The notes beneath the pieces are model-generated. The model was not told the origin of the DNA and searched no databases. It saw nothing but the letters and a program-made list of their open reading frames with translations. A stretch of 64,000 bases of DNA from Legionella bononiensis. GTDB taxonomy: Bacteria > Pseudomonadota > Gammaproteobacteria > Legionellales > Legionellaceae. The DNA is taken from positions 124,001 to 188,000 of the forward strand of contig NZ_JADOBG010000002.1 of NCBI RefSeq assembly GCF_016786215.1. Reading direction: 5' to 3'. Made by a program: the position numbers and the translations under genes. Shown in pieces: positions 16,512 to 25,368 of the stretch (its first letter is position 1; each line of letters begins with the position of its first letter).

Positions 16512-17634
16512 AGGAGCCTCTATAAGAAAGCATGTTTATCATGAGTAGGTAATTAGCGTCTTCACTGTATTGCGTGGGAAGAAAACCAGCCTTTTGATAG
16601 CACGCAATGGCTTGCTCGTTTCCAATTTGTGGATCAACCACAACGGCTTTAAATTTGGAGAGTTGTTCGGCAATAAAACGCCTTATAATTTGTCTGCCCA
16701 ACCCTACTCCACGAAACGATGGCTCTGCAATAAAAAGGTCGATACCAGCCAATTGTTCAGGTGTTGCCTCGTCAAACAAGGAAGCATTATGTCCTGAAAT
16801 TCCTTCGGGTAAATGGTCGGAAAGACAGTAATATTGAATAAAACCAATTGGTTTTTGATTTAAATAAATAATAAAACTGGGGATACACTCAATGCCTTCA
16901 ATTCGGGGTGAGTACTTTGCACTAATATCTTCCAAAGAAAACTGTTGATTTCGTGCGTATCCTTGTTTTACCGTAGGCTCTGCAAACCATTGGGTCATTA
17001 AGTTCAAATCTCTTTGACCCAATGGTTTAAATTCAAGATTCTGATTTTTACTCCCATAAACTAAGGAAGTCCAATCCAAAATACGACGCGCTGACTCCTC
17101 TGCTGAAAGACAGCTAACATCTAGAGTCATTTCATACGGCTCTTTGCTAAAATAAACGTCTTCTTCAAACAGTCTTTTTGTAATGAGTGCCTCATCCTGT
17201 GTTTTAAAATAGCCTTTTCGATCTGAATATTTTAAGCGTTTAACAAGCTCTGCACCATTACAAATCAATCGGATAGGAACAAACATAGCTTCCCGTTTTT
17301 GAGCAACGGCTTGTACTTGATTAAAAAACTCCTGATGCCAAGAATTATTCGCTAAGAGCTCATAGGTAATAACAAAGCTCGTTTCTTTAGAACAAACCTC
17401 AGTCATCGTATCAAAAATCACATCTCGGGCCTTGTTAAGCGCTGCCCATCCTTTATCATCAAGAGACCAAAATACTTGATCATCGTTACCTAGAAGTTTT
17501 AGAACCGGATCGATCCAAGCATGGTGATGCGCTAATCGAAACTGAGAAGCCAGTGTTGTAATTGCCTCGCCTATGGTTTTTTTACCGGTACCTGCAATAC
17601 CCATCAAGAGTATCATCATATTCGTCGGCATCAT
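16498..17634 (-). CDS. P-loop kinase-GNAT fusion, AAC(6')-like C terminus
   Basis: 378 residues. Residues 7-190 form a P-loop NTPase/kinase-like domain with Walker A GIAGTGKKT at 12-20. Residues 200-378 form a GNAT of the aminoglycoside 6'-N-acetyltransferase type (PSFRGVGLGRQIIRRFI, then IGNEQAIACYQKAGF). Joining a nucleotide-binding domain to an AAC(6')-like domain recalls bifunctional resistance enzymes, although the N-terminal domain here is not an APH. Resistance activity is inferred, not shown. Confidence 0.75.
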   Translation of the reverse strand: MMPTNMMILLMGIAGTGKKTIGEAITTLASQFRLAHHHAWIDPVLKLLGNDDQVFWSLDDKGWAALNKARDVIFDTMTEVCSKETSFVITYELLANNSWHQEFFNQVQAVAQKREAMFVPIRLICNGAELVKRLKYSDRKGYFKTQDEALITKRLFEEDVYFSKEPYEMTLDVSCLSAEESARRILDWTSLVYGSKNQNLEFKPLGQRDLNLMTQWFAEPTVKQGYARNQQFSLEDISAKYSPRIEGIECIPSFIIYLNQKPIGFIQYYCLSDHLPEGISGHNASLFDEATPEQLAGIDLFIAEPSFRGVGLGRQIIRRFIAEQLSKFKAVVVDPQIGNEQAIACYQKAGFLPTQYSEDANYLLMINMLSYRGSYEYS

Positions 17635-17637
17635 TTA

Positions 17638-18180
17638 TTAAAATCCTGTCACAATACTGTACTCTTCTTTATGTGTAAGCACACGCATCAAGTGCGCCAC
17701 ATCATATGGACTACGCAGCTCAATGAATTTCACTTTTGGATATTGGTTCTTTAAAGCATTTAATAAAGGGTTAATCCGTTGTTCATAGTTCCACATATAA
17801 CTTAATAGCGACCATCGTACCGTTTCATTGCAACCAGCGGCTCTATCATCGATTTCTGAAGCCTTATAAAACAAGCGTTTAAATACCCGCCAATAACATA
17901 GCCATTTGGGTAAATTAAAGTACAAGCACATGTCGGCTTCGCGATAACGTATCTCGAATGATTTACTGGAATTACCATCAATAATCCAGCAAGGATTAGC
18001 AACTAATTCTTTTTGGAGTGACAAAAAATCCTCATATTCTCGTGGCACCCAATCGGCAATAAAAAAATATTTGTCTAAATGGAACAAGGGAATATTTAGA
18101 CTCTTTTGCAACTTAACAGAAAAAGTGGATTTGCCACTTCCTGGTCGACCAATAATCATGATGCGTTGTAAGTTTATCAT
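17638..18180 (-). CDS. P-loop topology-modulation (FlaR-like) NTPase
   Basis: 180 residues resembling the small adenylate-kinase-like proteins annotated as DNA topology modulation protein FlaR. Walker A is GRPGSGKST at residues 11-19, followed by the family's FHLDKYFFIADW and WIIDGN segments. The real substrate of the family is poorly known. It is the first gene of the leftward set that ends at 14995. Confidence 0.75.
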   Translation of the reverse strand: MINLQRIMIIGRPGSGKSTFSVKLQKSLNIPLFHLDKYFFIADWVPREYEDFLSLQKELVANPCWIIDGNSSKSFEIRYREADMCLYFNLPKWLCYWRVFKRLFYKASEIDDRAAGCNETVRWSLLSYMWNYEQRINPLLNALKNQYPKVKFIELRSPYDVAHLMRVLTHKEEYSIVTGF

Positions 18181-18262
18181 TTCATTCAGAGTTTAATTTA
18201 CTGTGTTCTTTTCTTAAGGATGCAAATGATTGTTGTACTCATCCACTACACTATCTAAAACT

Positions 18263-18721
18263 TTAAGTAGTCTGTTCTTCACTTAACTGTTTAAGTACGG
18301 TTTTTATCGTAGCATGGGAAAAACCTCGGCCACTTAAGAAACGAGCCAATTTTGTATTTATCGTCTCATCTGTATCATTTTTAAATCCACGCATTTTTTT
18401 CCGAGCTTCATCTAGGGCGCGAACTTCTTCCAGTTCAATATGTTCTAAGATTTGCTCAATCACCTCTTCTTTAACGCCCTTTTGTTTTAATATTTGTTGA
18501 ATAAAACGGTTTCCTTTATGGATATAACGGGCACTTAATGATTCAGCCAAACGATTATCATTAATTAAATGTAATTCCCGAAGGCGAGCTATGGTTGCAT
18601 GAATCTGAGCATCTAACTCGGGTACATGCGAAAAATCCCTCTCTAATTGCCTTATGAGCTCTTTTTCACTGCAATAATGATTGGAAAGATATTTTATTGC
18701 TGCATCGATGAGTGTATTCAT
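18263..18721 (-). CDS. recX: RecX-family regulatory protein
   Basis: 152 residues, normal for RecX. It shows the three-helix repeats of the family: KYLSNHYCSEKELIRQL, LIDNRLAES-like LINDNRLAESLSARYI, and LSGRGFSHATIKTVL at the end. RecX binds RecA filaments and damps recombination. No recA is adjacent. It is divergent from the tyrosine recombinase gene, with 99 bases between the starts. Plasmid copies of recX are known; a role in limiting RecA on the plasmid is inference. Confidence 0.85.
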   Translation of the reverse strand: MNTLIDAAIKYLSNHYCSEKELIRQLERDFSHVPELDAQIHATIARLRELHLINDNRLAESLSARYIHKGNRFIQQILKQKGVKEEVIEQILEHIELEEVRALDEARKKMRGFKNDTDETINTKLARFLSGRGFSHATIKTVLKQLSEEQTT

Positions 18722-18820
18722 ACTAAAGCTCTACTATAAACCACAATTTTATTTTTGCTTTTGCCAAGACAGCCTGATTTATTTAGAATACCATTATAAC
18801 AGGAAAATATTGAGTCTTTT

Positions 18821-19405
18821 ATGCCAAAAGAAGGAAAGGCCAGAGTCTTAAGTGAAGCAGAGTTTAAGCGACTGCTTATTGTTGCCAAAGATGGGCAATT
18901 CGCTATAAGAAATAGTGCCCTTGTGTATTGTTCTTTTGGACTTGGATTGCGAGTGAAAGAAATCGCCTCTCTCACTATTGCAGATGTAGCCGATTACAAC
19001 TATCAATTGACTGAAGAGATTTGTTTGAAGCGCTCAATGACCAAAGGTGAAAAGCAGCGTTACGCTTATCTTGCCAATGAAAAAATCCGTAAAGCACTCC
19101 AAGCTCATCTCGATACCCTAAAACCTGTTGCACGAGACAAACCCTTATTTCAGACCCAACGTAAAAGTCGCTTTACACCCAATAGTTTGCAAAAATGGTT
19201 CAAGTCACTCTATGATAAGGCAGGAATCATTGGGGCAAGCTCCCATTCTGGTCGACGTACTTTCATTACCCGCTTAATTGAGCAAGGCGCTGATATTAAA
19301 GCAGTCTCTCGTCTTGCAGGTCATGCCAACATTGTCACCACCGCAATTTATGTTGAAGACAACCCTGATCGCCTGAAACGTATTGCTAACTTGGCTATTT
19401 TCTAA
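18821..19405 (+). CDS. Small tyrosine recombinase/integrase
   Basis: 194 residues, essentially a catalytic domain without the usual arm-binding region. The conserved residues are all present: Arg44 (GLRVKEIASL), His142 and Arg145 (SSHSGRRTF), His168 (AGHANIVTT) and Tyr177 (IYVED). Small integrases of this kind are common on plasmids and may resolve multimers or carry out insertion. Its stop is followed directly by the start of the next gene (TAAATG). Confidence 0.85.
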   Translation: MPKEGKARVLSEAEFKRLLIVAKDGQFAIRNSALVYCSFGLGLRVKEIASLTIADVADYNYQLTEEICLKRSMTKGEKQRYAYLANEKIRKALQAHLDTLKPVARDKPLFQTQRKSRFTPNSLQKWFKSLYDKAGIIGASSHSGRRTFITRLIEQGADIKAVSRLAGHANIVTTAIYVEDNPDRLKRIANLAIF

Positions 19406-19873
19406 ATGACACCATGGTTTATTACTTTACCTTGGTTACACTATTTGGATTTTACCTACAATGAAGTCTACCATGAGGCACGCTTTGAAAAAGACAAACG
19501 CTATTATGTACTTCGTTTAGAGAAAGATTTACTAGATGATTGGACAATCACCGCTATTAACGGACGAATAAAATCCAAGTTGGGACAAAGAAGAATATTG
19601 GATTTTTCAACGTACACAAATGCGTTTGCTCAATTCTTAATCATGATAAAAATCCGTTATCAGCATAATTATCGACTTAAAATTTTGTATAGTGAAAATA
19701 TTTTTTCCCTTCACAATCTGCTGTTTCTTTTAGTATCACAAAAATATGCTAATAAAACCCATGCCAAAAGGAAGGAAAAACCAAGATCCGAGTTGAGTCA
19801 AAATAATTGTTCCACGACTGTTCAAAACAACTTATCTCATACAAAAGCATTCCAACTTGACTTATTTTTTTAA
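19406..19873 (+). CDS. WGR-like protein with C-terminal clamp-binding motif
   Basis: 155 residues. The middle (about residues 25-75: YYVLRLEKDLLDDWTITAIN then GRIKSKLGQRRI) resembles a WGR domain, a nucleic-acid-associated fold. The last residues are QLDLFF, an exact match to the bacterial sliding-clamp binding consensus QL(S/D)LF. This suggests recruitment to DNA by DnaN. It begins immediately after the recombinase stop, so the two are probably co-expressed. The WGR call is my own reading and moderate. Confidence 0.65.
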   Translation: MTPWFITLPWLHYLDFTYNEVYHEARFEKDKRYYVLRLEKDLLDDWTITAINGRIKSKLGQRRILDFSTYTNAFAQFLIMIKIRYQHNYRLKILYSENIFSLHNLLFLLVSQKYANKTHAKRKEKPRSELSQNNCSTTVQNNLSHTKAFQLDLFF

Positions 19874-20074
19874 TTTCTAAAAAGAAAAGTGATCATTAAA
19901 TAATCAGACCGATTTAAGAGCGCTCTAATAGTGATTAGAAAGAAGCTGAGCTCTTGCCACACTTTACCATTCGCCGTAGTCCAATCGTCTCTTGAAGGTA
20001 AAATTTGGAGGTCATTTTTTTCCAGTATACCAGTAAAATTATAACTACAGACTCGAGGGCAAACATCTTCTAAT

Positions 20075-20095
20075 TTTTCCACATAGTTATCCACT
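20075..20095. other. Two DnaA-box-like sequences
   Basis: TTTTCCACA (20075-20083) and TTATCCACT (20087-20095) each differ by one base from the DnaA box TTATCCACA. They sit just beyond the 3' end of parB. The 246-base gap 19874-20119 otherwise has only a 74-codon frame with no recognisable product. Similar boxes follow the parB at the right end of the window. Confidence 0.4.
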
Positions 20096-20119
20096 AATTT
20101 TGTGAATAAAAAAATAGCC

Positions 20120-20965
20120 CTACCCTTCCACCTTAAGATGGGCCATTAACCAATCTGCTTCCTCTAAAGAGTCAAAACTTATCACCACCCTACCTTTTCC
20201 TCCATCATTAAAATGCATGTTAACTTTGGATGAAAGTTTTTTCGATAATTGTGCCATCCAATCTTTCGTTTTTTGTTCAAATTGGGGATCTAGAAAAAAC
20301 TCTTGTTTATCTTCTGGCATATTTAAGCGCTGAACCAATTTTTCAGTTTCCCTAACGGATAAAGACTTATTGATAATTATTTTTGCTGTTTCTGCTTGTT
20401 GTATACTCGACAAACTTAATAAAGCTCTGGCATGCCCCATTTCTAGTAATCCCATTTTTAACATTTCTTTTACTTCATCCGTGAGAGTAAGCAATCTAAG
20501 AAGATTAGTAACTGTTGTTCGCGATCTACCTAAAGTTTCAGCAACTTCACCATGCGTCATGTAACACTCTTCTATTAACCGCTGTATAGCTTGTGCTTCT
20601 TCCAATGGGTTTAAATCTTCTCTTTGAATGTTTTCAATTAAAGAAACTGCCATCCCGTTTGCTTTATTATATTTTCTGATGATTGCAGGGATTTTTTCTA
20701 ATCCTACTATTTTAGCTGCACGCCAACGCCGTTCACCCGCAATAATTTGATATTCATTCCTATTATGATCTCTTTCTTTGACAAGAATAGGCTGTATAAT
20801 CCCATGCTGTCGAATTGACGAGGCCAGTTCTTCTAGTGAAGCATCGCTAAAAAACTTTCTAGCCTGATTTTGATCTGGATAAATTTTTGATAAACACAGA
20901 TCAATTGCTTCCAAGGATTGTATGTCATTTTTTAGATTAATTGGTTCAAAGGCAGGAAATTTCAT
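20120..20965 (-). CDS. parB: ParB/Spo0J-type partition protein
   Basis: 281 residues with the chromosomal-type ParB layout: N-terminal CTPase/nuclease-like domain with GERRWRAA, the SLIENIQREDLNPLEEA segment, a helix-turn-helix (THGEVAETLGRSRTTVTNLL) and a C-terminal dimer domain. ParB loads on parS and works with ParA in segregation. No ParA lies next to it. It starts one base after the rep gene, in the same leftward transcript. Related to, but clearly different from, the partial ParB at 63249. Confidence 0.9.
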   Translation of the reverse strand: MKFPAFEPINLKNDIQSLEAIDLCLSKIYPDQNQARKFFSDASLEELASSIRQHGIIQPILVKERDHNRNEYQIIAGERRWRAAKIVGLEKIPAIIRKYNKANGMAVSLIENIQREDLNPLEEAQAIQRLIEECYMTHGEVAETLGRSRTTVTNLLRLLTLTDEVKEMLKMGLLEMGHARALLSLSSIQQAETAKIIINKSLSVRETEKLVQRLNMPEDKQEFFLDPQFEQKTKDWMAQLSKKLSSKVNMHFNDGGKGRVVISFDSLEEADWLMAHLKVEG

Positions 20966-20966
20966 A

Positions 20967-22148
20967 TTAAACCGCCTCCATTTTAATGGGCTTCTCTAAA
21001 TAATGTTGCTTTAATTTTTCCCGGGTTTCCAGAACAAATTTCTGCATGTTTTTAACATGCTCTTGATTATCTCCAGCTTTAGTATAACCTGATAGTTTTT
21101 CCCAATGATTAAGCTCTGCCTGTAAAGCGAATAATTTCTTTTCCCACTCAATTTGTTCATTAGATTCTTTTTCTTGAGAACCGTCTGGCTTAGATTCTTC
21201 CTTGAATTTATAATCATATTTTAAAGCACTAATAAAATATGGAATTGGATAAAAACCTGTGCGCTCTTTTTTTGCATATTTCTTGGTATAGTTAATCTTC
21301 TCTTGAATATATTCTTCTGAGTAGTTATTTATAATATTTTCTAATATAGACTCATTTAATATACCAAAAGTTACTTTTATTTCTTTATGCATCTTCTCAT
21401 TTTCATAATCAATACAGCTGACTTCTGATTTTATTGTATTTTTTTTATTCTGGACTAACACCTCAAATCCAGTAATTTTTCTACCAACTCTTATTGGATC
21501 CAAACTAACAGCAAAATTAGCTCGATCATTAACCTCTTCTAATGAAGGCGAAATGACATTTCTTGTAAGTTCCCGCATACTTGGATATTTATCTTCAGGA
21601 ACTCCTAAAATTTTTCTAAATGTATCTAACGAAATAATTTTATTTTTTTGTAAGTTAATAAACCGTGTACTATTTTCATAAAGAGCATGACCATATTTCG
21701 ATTCAAATTCAGATTGCAGATCAATGTCAATAGTACCGTATATAGATGGATTAACTAGTAAATCAAGCATGATTTTATGAAAAGAAAAATTGATGGTATT
21801 ATCCTGATAGAACGTAGGTGCACCATGTAAAACTCGTAAATTTAAAAAAGAGATATCTGTAGGTACCTTATCTTTCAATAAATTCCATTCTATTTTTAAT
21901 GATGCCAACCCATCAATGGACTCTTTTAGATATTGGGTATTATTACTATTGAACTTAACTGCTTTTAACAGCTTAGAAAAAGGCATATTGCATTCGACAG
22001 CGACCGAATTTTGATGGTTATTTATGCGGCCATCTCCTTTTATTGCTTCATACAAAAGCACATTGACAATTTTCCGTTGCAATACACTCATTAAAGAGTA
22101 TGCATGAATAATTGTTACATGTTTACGTATTGTTTTTTCAGCGAACAT
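20967..22148 (-). CDS. Plasmid replication initiator, Rep_3 family
   Basis: 393 residues. The N-terminal half matches Rep_3 initiators, with two winged-helix domains: SLMSVLQRKIVNVLLYEAIK near residue 20, then the second domain around KNKIISLDTFRKILGVPEDK. These proteins bind iterons and open the origin. The only iterons seen lie upstream of parA, not next to rep, so origin firing may occur across the operon. The C terminus is coiled and charged. No repression site was found. Confidence 0.83.
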   Translation of the reverse strand: MFAEKTIRKHVTIIHAYSLMSVLQRKIVNVLLYEAIKGDGRINNHQNSVAVECNMPFSKLLKAVKFNSNNTQYLKESIDGLASLKIEWNLLKDKVPTDISFLNLRVLHGAPTFYQDNTINFSFHKIMLDLLVNPSIYGTIDIDLQSEFESKYGHALYENSTRFINLQKNKIISLDTFRKILGVPEDKYPSMRELTRNVISPSLEEVNDRANFAVSLDPIRVGRKITGFEVLVQNKKNTIKSEVSCIDYENEKMHKEIKVTFGILNESILENIINNYSEEYIQEKINYTKKYAKKERTGFYPIPYFISALKYDYKFKEESKPDGSQEKESNEQIEWEKKLFALQAELNHWEKLSGYTKAGDNQEHVKNMQKFVLETREKLKQHYLEKPIKMEAV

Positions 22149-22173
22149 TACCCATTCCGTTTGGCCTTTTTTC

Positions 22174-22554
22174 TTATTTTTTCCTCATCATTCTACTCAA
22201 AATAGCAGCGCGTATTATGGCAGTTTGAGGGCCTCTTATATCAGGATATTCCTTTACAACTTCACTTCTCATATCAGAAAAAAAACATCGTTGCTTAAAT
22301 GTCATGTAAATTTTATCAAATACAAAATTTTCACTATTCCCTTCTGCATTGAGTACCATTTCTTTGTAATCAGGATTTTCCTTTAACATTATGATGGCTT
22401 CGTTTACCCAATCAGTTTTCTTTTTTAAATTATATTTTTCAGAATTTAACAGAATTTCTCTGAGTGACTCTTTAATTTCTTTATTAATAGTAAATGTAAT
22501 AATTTTCTTATCGTCTTCATTATTATTGAGTTTCAGTTTATTCATTTTAATCAC
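22174..22554 (-). CDS. Unrecognised small protein in the par-rep operon
   Basis: 126 residues, Asn/Lys-rich at the start (MIKMNKLKLNNNEDDKK), then ITFTINKEIKESLREIL and WVNEAIIMLKENPDY, a pattern like a ribbon-helix-helix/CopG-type start followed by helices. It overlaps the parB-like gene by four bases and precedes rep by 25 bases. It could be an accessory DNA-binding or copy-control protein; that is inference. Confidence 0.6.
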   Translation of the reverse strand: MIKMNKLKLNNNEDDKKIITFTINKEIKESLREILLNSEKYNLKKKTDWVNEAIIMLKENPDYKEMVLNAEGNSENFVFDKIYMTFKQRCFFSDMRSEVVKEYPDIRGPQTAIIRAAILSRMMRKK

Positions 22555-23576
22555 ACTTCCTGAGCAATTAGAGGAATTATTTTTTTAAAGCACTCCTCAA
22601 CTGATTTACCATTATTCCATTGGACATTATTGCTTAACATATTCATTTGCTCGACGATGCTCTCGTGTAGAATGTTGCTTGAAACTAAGGCATCAAAGAT
22701 AATTTTGGCAATATTGGGTTTTACCTTACCTAAACTAACATTTAATTGTTTACGTCCTCTTATTTCTTTTTTTGTAACTAATGAAAATTCGAGTTCTTTT
22801 TTTAGCTTAACAATTGCTTCAAAGGATAGATTTTCTATGGCAGCCTTTAAAAGAACTTGTTGATGTTCTGCATTTTCAACTGAAATAATTAATTCAATTA
22901 ACTTTATATTCTCTATTTTTCCTTCAACAATCGCTTGTTTTATGTCTGGGCTAGCTTGCAGAATCAGAATATATCTTCGAGATTGTGTTATGGACATTCC
23001 TGTTAAGTCACTTAAAACTTTTGATGTTATTTTCTCGTTATCATTTTTTCCTTTATTTTCGTTTAAATATTCCTTAACAATAGCCTCAATGCTCGCAACT
23101 CTTTCAGCCAGAGATAAGTCAACACGCTCATTATTCTCAATCCACTGTAGAACTCTTAACTTTGTACCAACAGGTCGTTGACTTGCAATTCTTGCTATAA
23201 TTTCCTTTTTACCAGCAATCGCTGAGGCCAAGGTTCTACGTTCACCAGCGATTAAACGACATTTGTTCCCAAACCTGTATACAAATATGGGGTTAATTAA
23301 CTGATCATCTAGTATAGTTTTTGCTAATGACTCAAGTGACTTCCAATCATTTTTCTTTTTTGCATAGTCAGGATCAGAAGGATCTATTCCATTCATAGCA
23401 TCATGAAGAGTTAGTGCTAGTTCACGATTGTTTTCTGGATCAAGTTCTATTTTATCTAAGGATAATACTTCTATTGACAGTTCCCCAGCATAATCATTGG
23501 CAATCGCCAGTGTTCTTGATATGGCTTCCTTTGTCTCTCCGGTTTTGACTGGATTTAGTTTGAATTTACTAACCAT
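22551..23576 (-). CDS. parB: ParB-like plasmid partition protein
   Basis: 341 residues, longer than the Spo0J-type. It has the ParB N-terminal motif LIAGERRTLASAIAG, a helix-turn-helix region (SKVLSDLTGMSITQSRRYIL) and a C-terminal extension. It overlaps parA by eight bases. With parA it makes the plasmid's own type I partition pair. parS was not identified; repeats upstream of parA are candidates. Confidence 0.85.
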   Translation of the reverse strand: MVSKFKLNPVKTGETKEAISRTLAIANDYAGELSIEVLSLDKIELDPENNRELALTLHDAMNGIDPSDPDYAKKKNDWKSLESLAKTILDDQLINPIFVYRFGNKCRLIAGERRTLASAIAGKKEIIARIASQRPVGTKLRVLQWIENNERVDLSLAERVASIEAIVKEYLNENKGKNDNEKITSKVLSDLTGMSITQSRRYILILQASPDIKQAIVEGKIENIKLIELIISVENAEHQQVLLKAAIENLSFEAIVKLKKELEFSLVTKKEIRGRKQLNVSLGKVKPNIAKIIFDALVSSNILHESIVEQMNMLSNNVQWNNGKSVEECFKKIIPLIAQEV

Positions 23577-24483
23577 AAGAAGCCTCCTTTTCTTCTATTT
23601 TGTTGTATACATTATGAAATACCCTGTCATATACATAAGAACACCATTTTTCACTCTCAATTCTAGCTAGATGTGTTTGCGGTAGATTAAATACACAATT
23701 AGGTTTTGCATCTTCTACTACCAATTCTGAATAAATAGTTCTTTGGGCGATCGGAGGTAACAACCATTCTTCTGATTTCTCTATCGAACGCAAGTCATTA
23801 AGGAACTTAGTATGTACTGCTGTTTTACGAACTTGGTTAGGTAAAATTCCCGCTATTTTGATTGTGTCATCTTTTACTCTTCTAAGTTGCTCTTGTGAAA
23901 TTGCTTGGATCATACCTATGGTTCCATTAATACCATATTGTTCTAGTTCGGTTGGCAATAGTCCATGAGTTGCTGCTCGCAACCCTGCCATTGTTAGTGG
24001 GCCAAACTGTGGATTCGTATCAATAATAACAAATTGGTAATCACTGTGGGTTGACAGCATTTCGGTAAATTCTTTAAGACGATTTATAACTTTTTCTTTT
24101 ACATCAACTTTTAGAACACGTTGTGCATCTTCCAGTAATGAAGCAAAAGAAGGGAAACAATGTAAATTGTCAACCCATGTTGGGTATGGATAAATAGATT
24201 TACCTATGAATATATCTGCAATACTACTAACACCATCCCAATGTGGATCATCTTCTGGTAAGTTATTAGGATCCCACTCTGGATGCGCTTTAGGCATATA
24301 ACCCGTTGGGTGAGCAGGATCTCTGGTAGTTGGAATTAGGCTAGATGAAGAATTACCTTGTGGGTCTAAATCAATAAATGCCCCTTTCATGTTTTTACAT
24401 TTAGCTAGATATTGTGCAAGAGTGAGTGCAATAGTTGATTTGCCAATCCCTCCTTTGTTTCCGGCTGTTGTAATTACTTTCAT
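23569..24483 (-). CDS. parA: ParA-family partition ATPase
   Basis: 304 residues. The deviant Walker A KGGIGKST at residues 9-16 and the later FVIIDTNPQFGPLT identify the ParA/MinD family, which moves plasmids over the nucleoid. The N terminus is short, so this is a type Ib-like ParA without an obvious DNA-binding domain, although its length exceeds most Ib members. The ribosome site AAGGGGGA precedes the start. It heads the parA-parB-x-rep-parB transcript. Confidence 0.9.
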   Translation of the reverse strand: MKVITTAGNKGGIGKSTIALTLAQYLAKCKNMKGAFIDLDPQGNSSSSLIPTTRDPAHPTGYMPKAHPEWDPNNLPEDDPHWDGVSSIADIFIGKSIYPYPTWVDNLHCFPSFASLLEDAQRVLKVDVKEKVINRLKEFTEMLSTHSDYQFVIIDTNPQFGPLTMAGLRAATHGLLPTELEQYGINGTIGMIQAISQEQLRRVKDDTIKIAGILPNQVRKTAVHTKFLNDLRSIEKSEEWLLPPIAQRTIYSELVVEDAKPNCVFNLPQTHLARIESEKWCSYVYDRVFHNVYNKIEEKEASYG

Positions 24484-24509
24484 CCATCCCCCTTCTTACA
24501 ATAAGGTGT

Positions 24510-24574
24510 TTTGTACTATTTGTTATTAGGCTATCTTCTTTGAAATGAATTTGCAAGCGGTAATTTGTACTATT
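24510..24574. repeat. Direct repeat TTTGTACTATT upstream of parA
   Basis: The 11-mer TTTGTACTATT occurs at 24510-24520 and 24564-24574, 54 bases apart, just upstream of parA. The spacing is close to five helical turns, which suits an operator pair or a partition site. No binding protein is shown. Confidence 0.45.
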
Positions 24575-24684
24575 CTTTTAAATTTATAAAAAAGAAAAAT
24601 ATATATCTTTTTTCTTCTATTCATAGATTCCTTATATAAAACACAGTAACTAATTGATTTTAAATGATTTATGAAAGGATAATT

Positions 24685-24826
24685 GTGTATCTATTTGGGA
24701 GTGATAGTGTAGGTTTATGAGTTTTTCTGTGTAGTAATATGGGGTTCAAAAGGTTTTTTAATCATATGTGTAGCTTTATGGGGTATTGTGGTGTAGTTAT
24801 ATGATAATGGTGTAGATTTATGGGAG
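24685..24826. repeat. Iteron-like array, probable replication origin
   Basis: Six copies of a motif close to GTGTAGNTTTATGGG start at 24685, 24707, 24729, 24768, 24791 and 24810, mostly 19-23 bases apart and on one helical face. The first and fifth are degenerate. A DnaA-box-like TTATCCATA lies at 24839-24847. Rep_3 plasmids use such iterons as origin and copy control. Origin function is inferred from the repeats and the operon next to it. Confidence 0.65.
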
Positions 24827-25368
24827 AGATTTTAACTTTTATCCATAATCTACCTAATGCAATGAATGCTAGATTTTAGGCGGCTGGATCTTTTGCTCTA
24901 GAAACTTTGAAAATTCGGAGTGGCAAGTGGTATTGCGAATCTCAGTAAAAGATTATCCTGATGTTTGTTTGGGTATACTTATCTTTTGTATTAAATCTCT
25001 ACCCTGCAATAAGATATGTTTAACTGGATAGTACCACACTATACTTTTTGCGTTTGCTCGAATAAGTCGCACATTGATTAACTTTGATAATAGAATAAAT
25101 TCGGGAATAGATATAAACGAATGTTATTTCCATATTCTAGATTTCATTTCTAGTTGTAACAGAATAACTTCATTTGCGATTAAATAATCATACCAATTGC
25201 TACTTTGTAGCGGTGTTAGTTTGTGATTAATTCTTGCTAAGTATCTTGGTTATTCAGCTATATATGCCCGTAATAAGGGTCCACGTATTGAGTTAAATCT
25301 ATTATAAGTAACCATCCAAAAACATTTATAACAACTCCCGATATGCGTTAAACTCAAATTGAATAGGG
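24827..25368. other. AT-rich intergenic region, no gene seen
   Basis: About 540 bases between the iterons and the IS630-like transposase. I see the DnaA-like box at its left end and no convincing coding frame. AT-rich stretches here could be the unwinding region of the origin. Confidence 0.5.

Noticed and set aside
18718-18975. 85-codon frame antisense to the integrase start
   Set aside because: Lies opposite the catalytic domain of the recombinase and has no independent support.
19870-20094. 74-codon leftward frame after the WGR-like gene
   Set aside because: No recognisable product; its start lies on the DnaA-box-like sequences and it has no good ribosome site.
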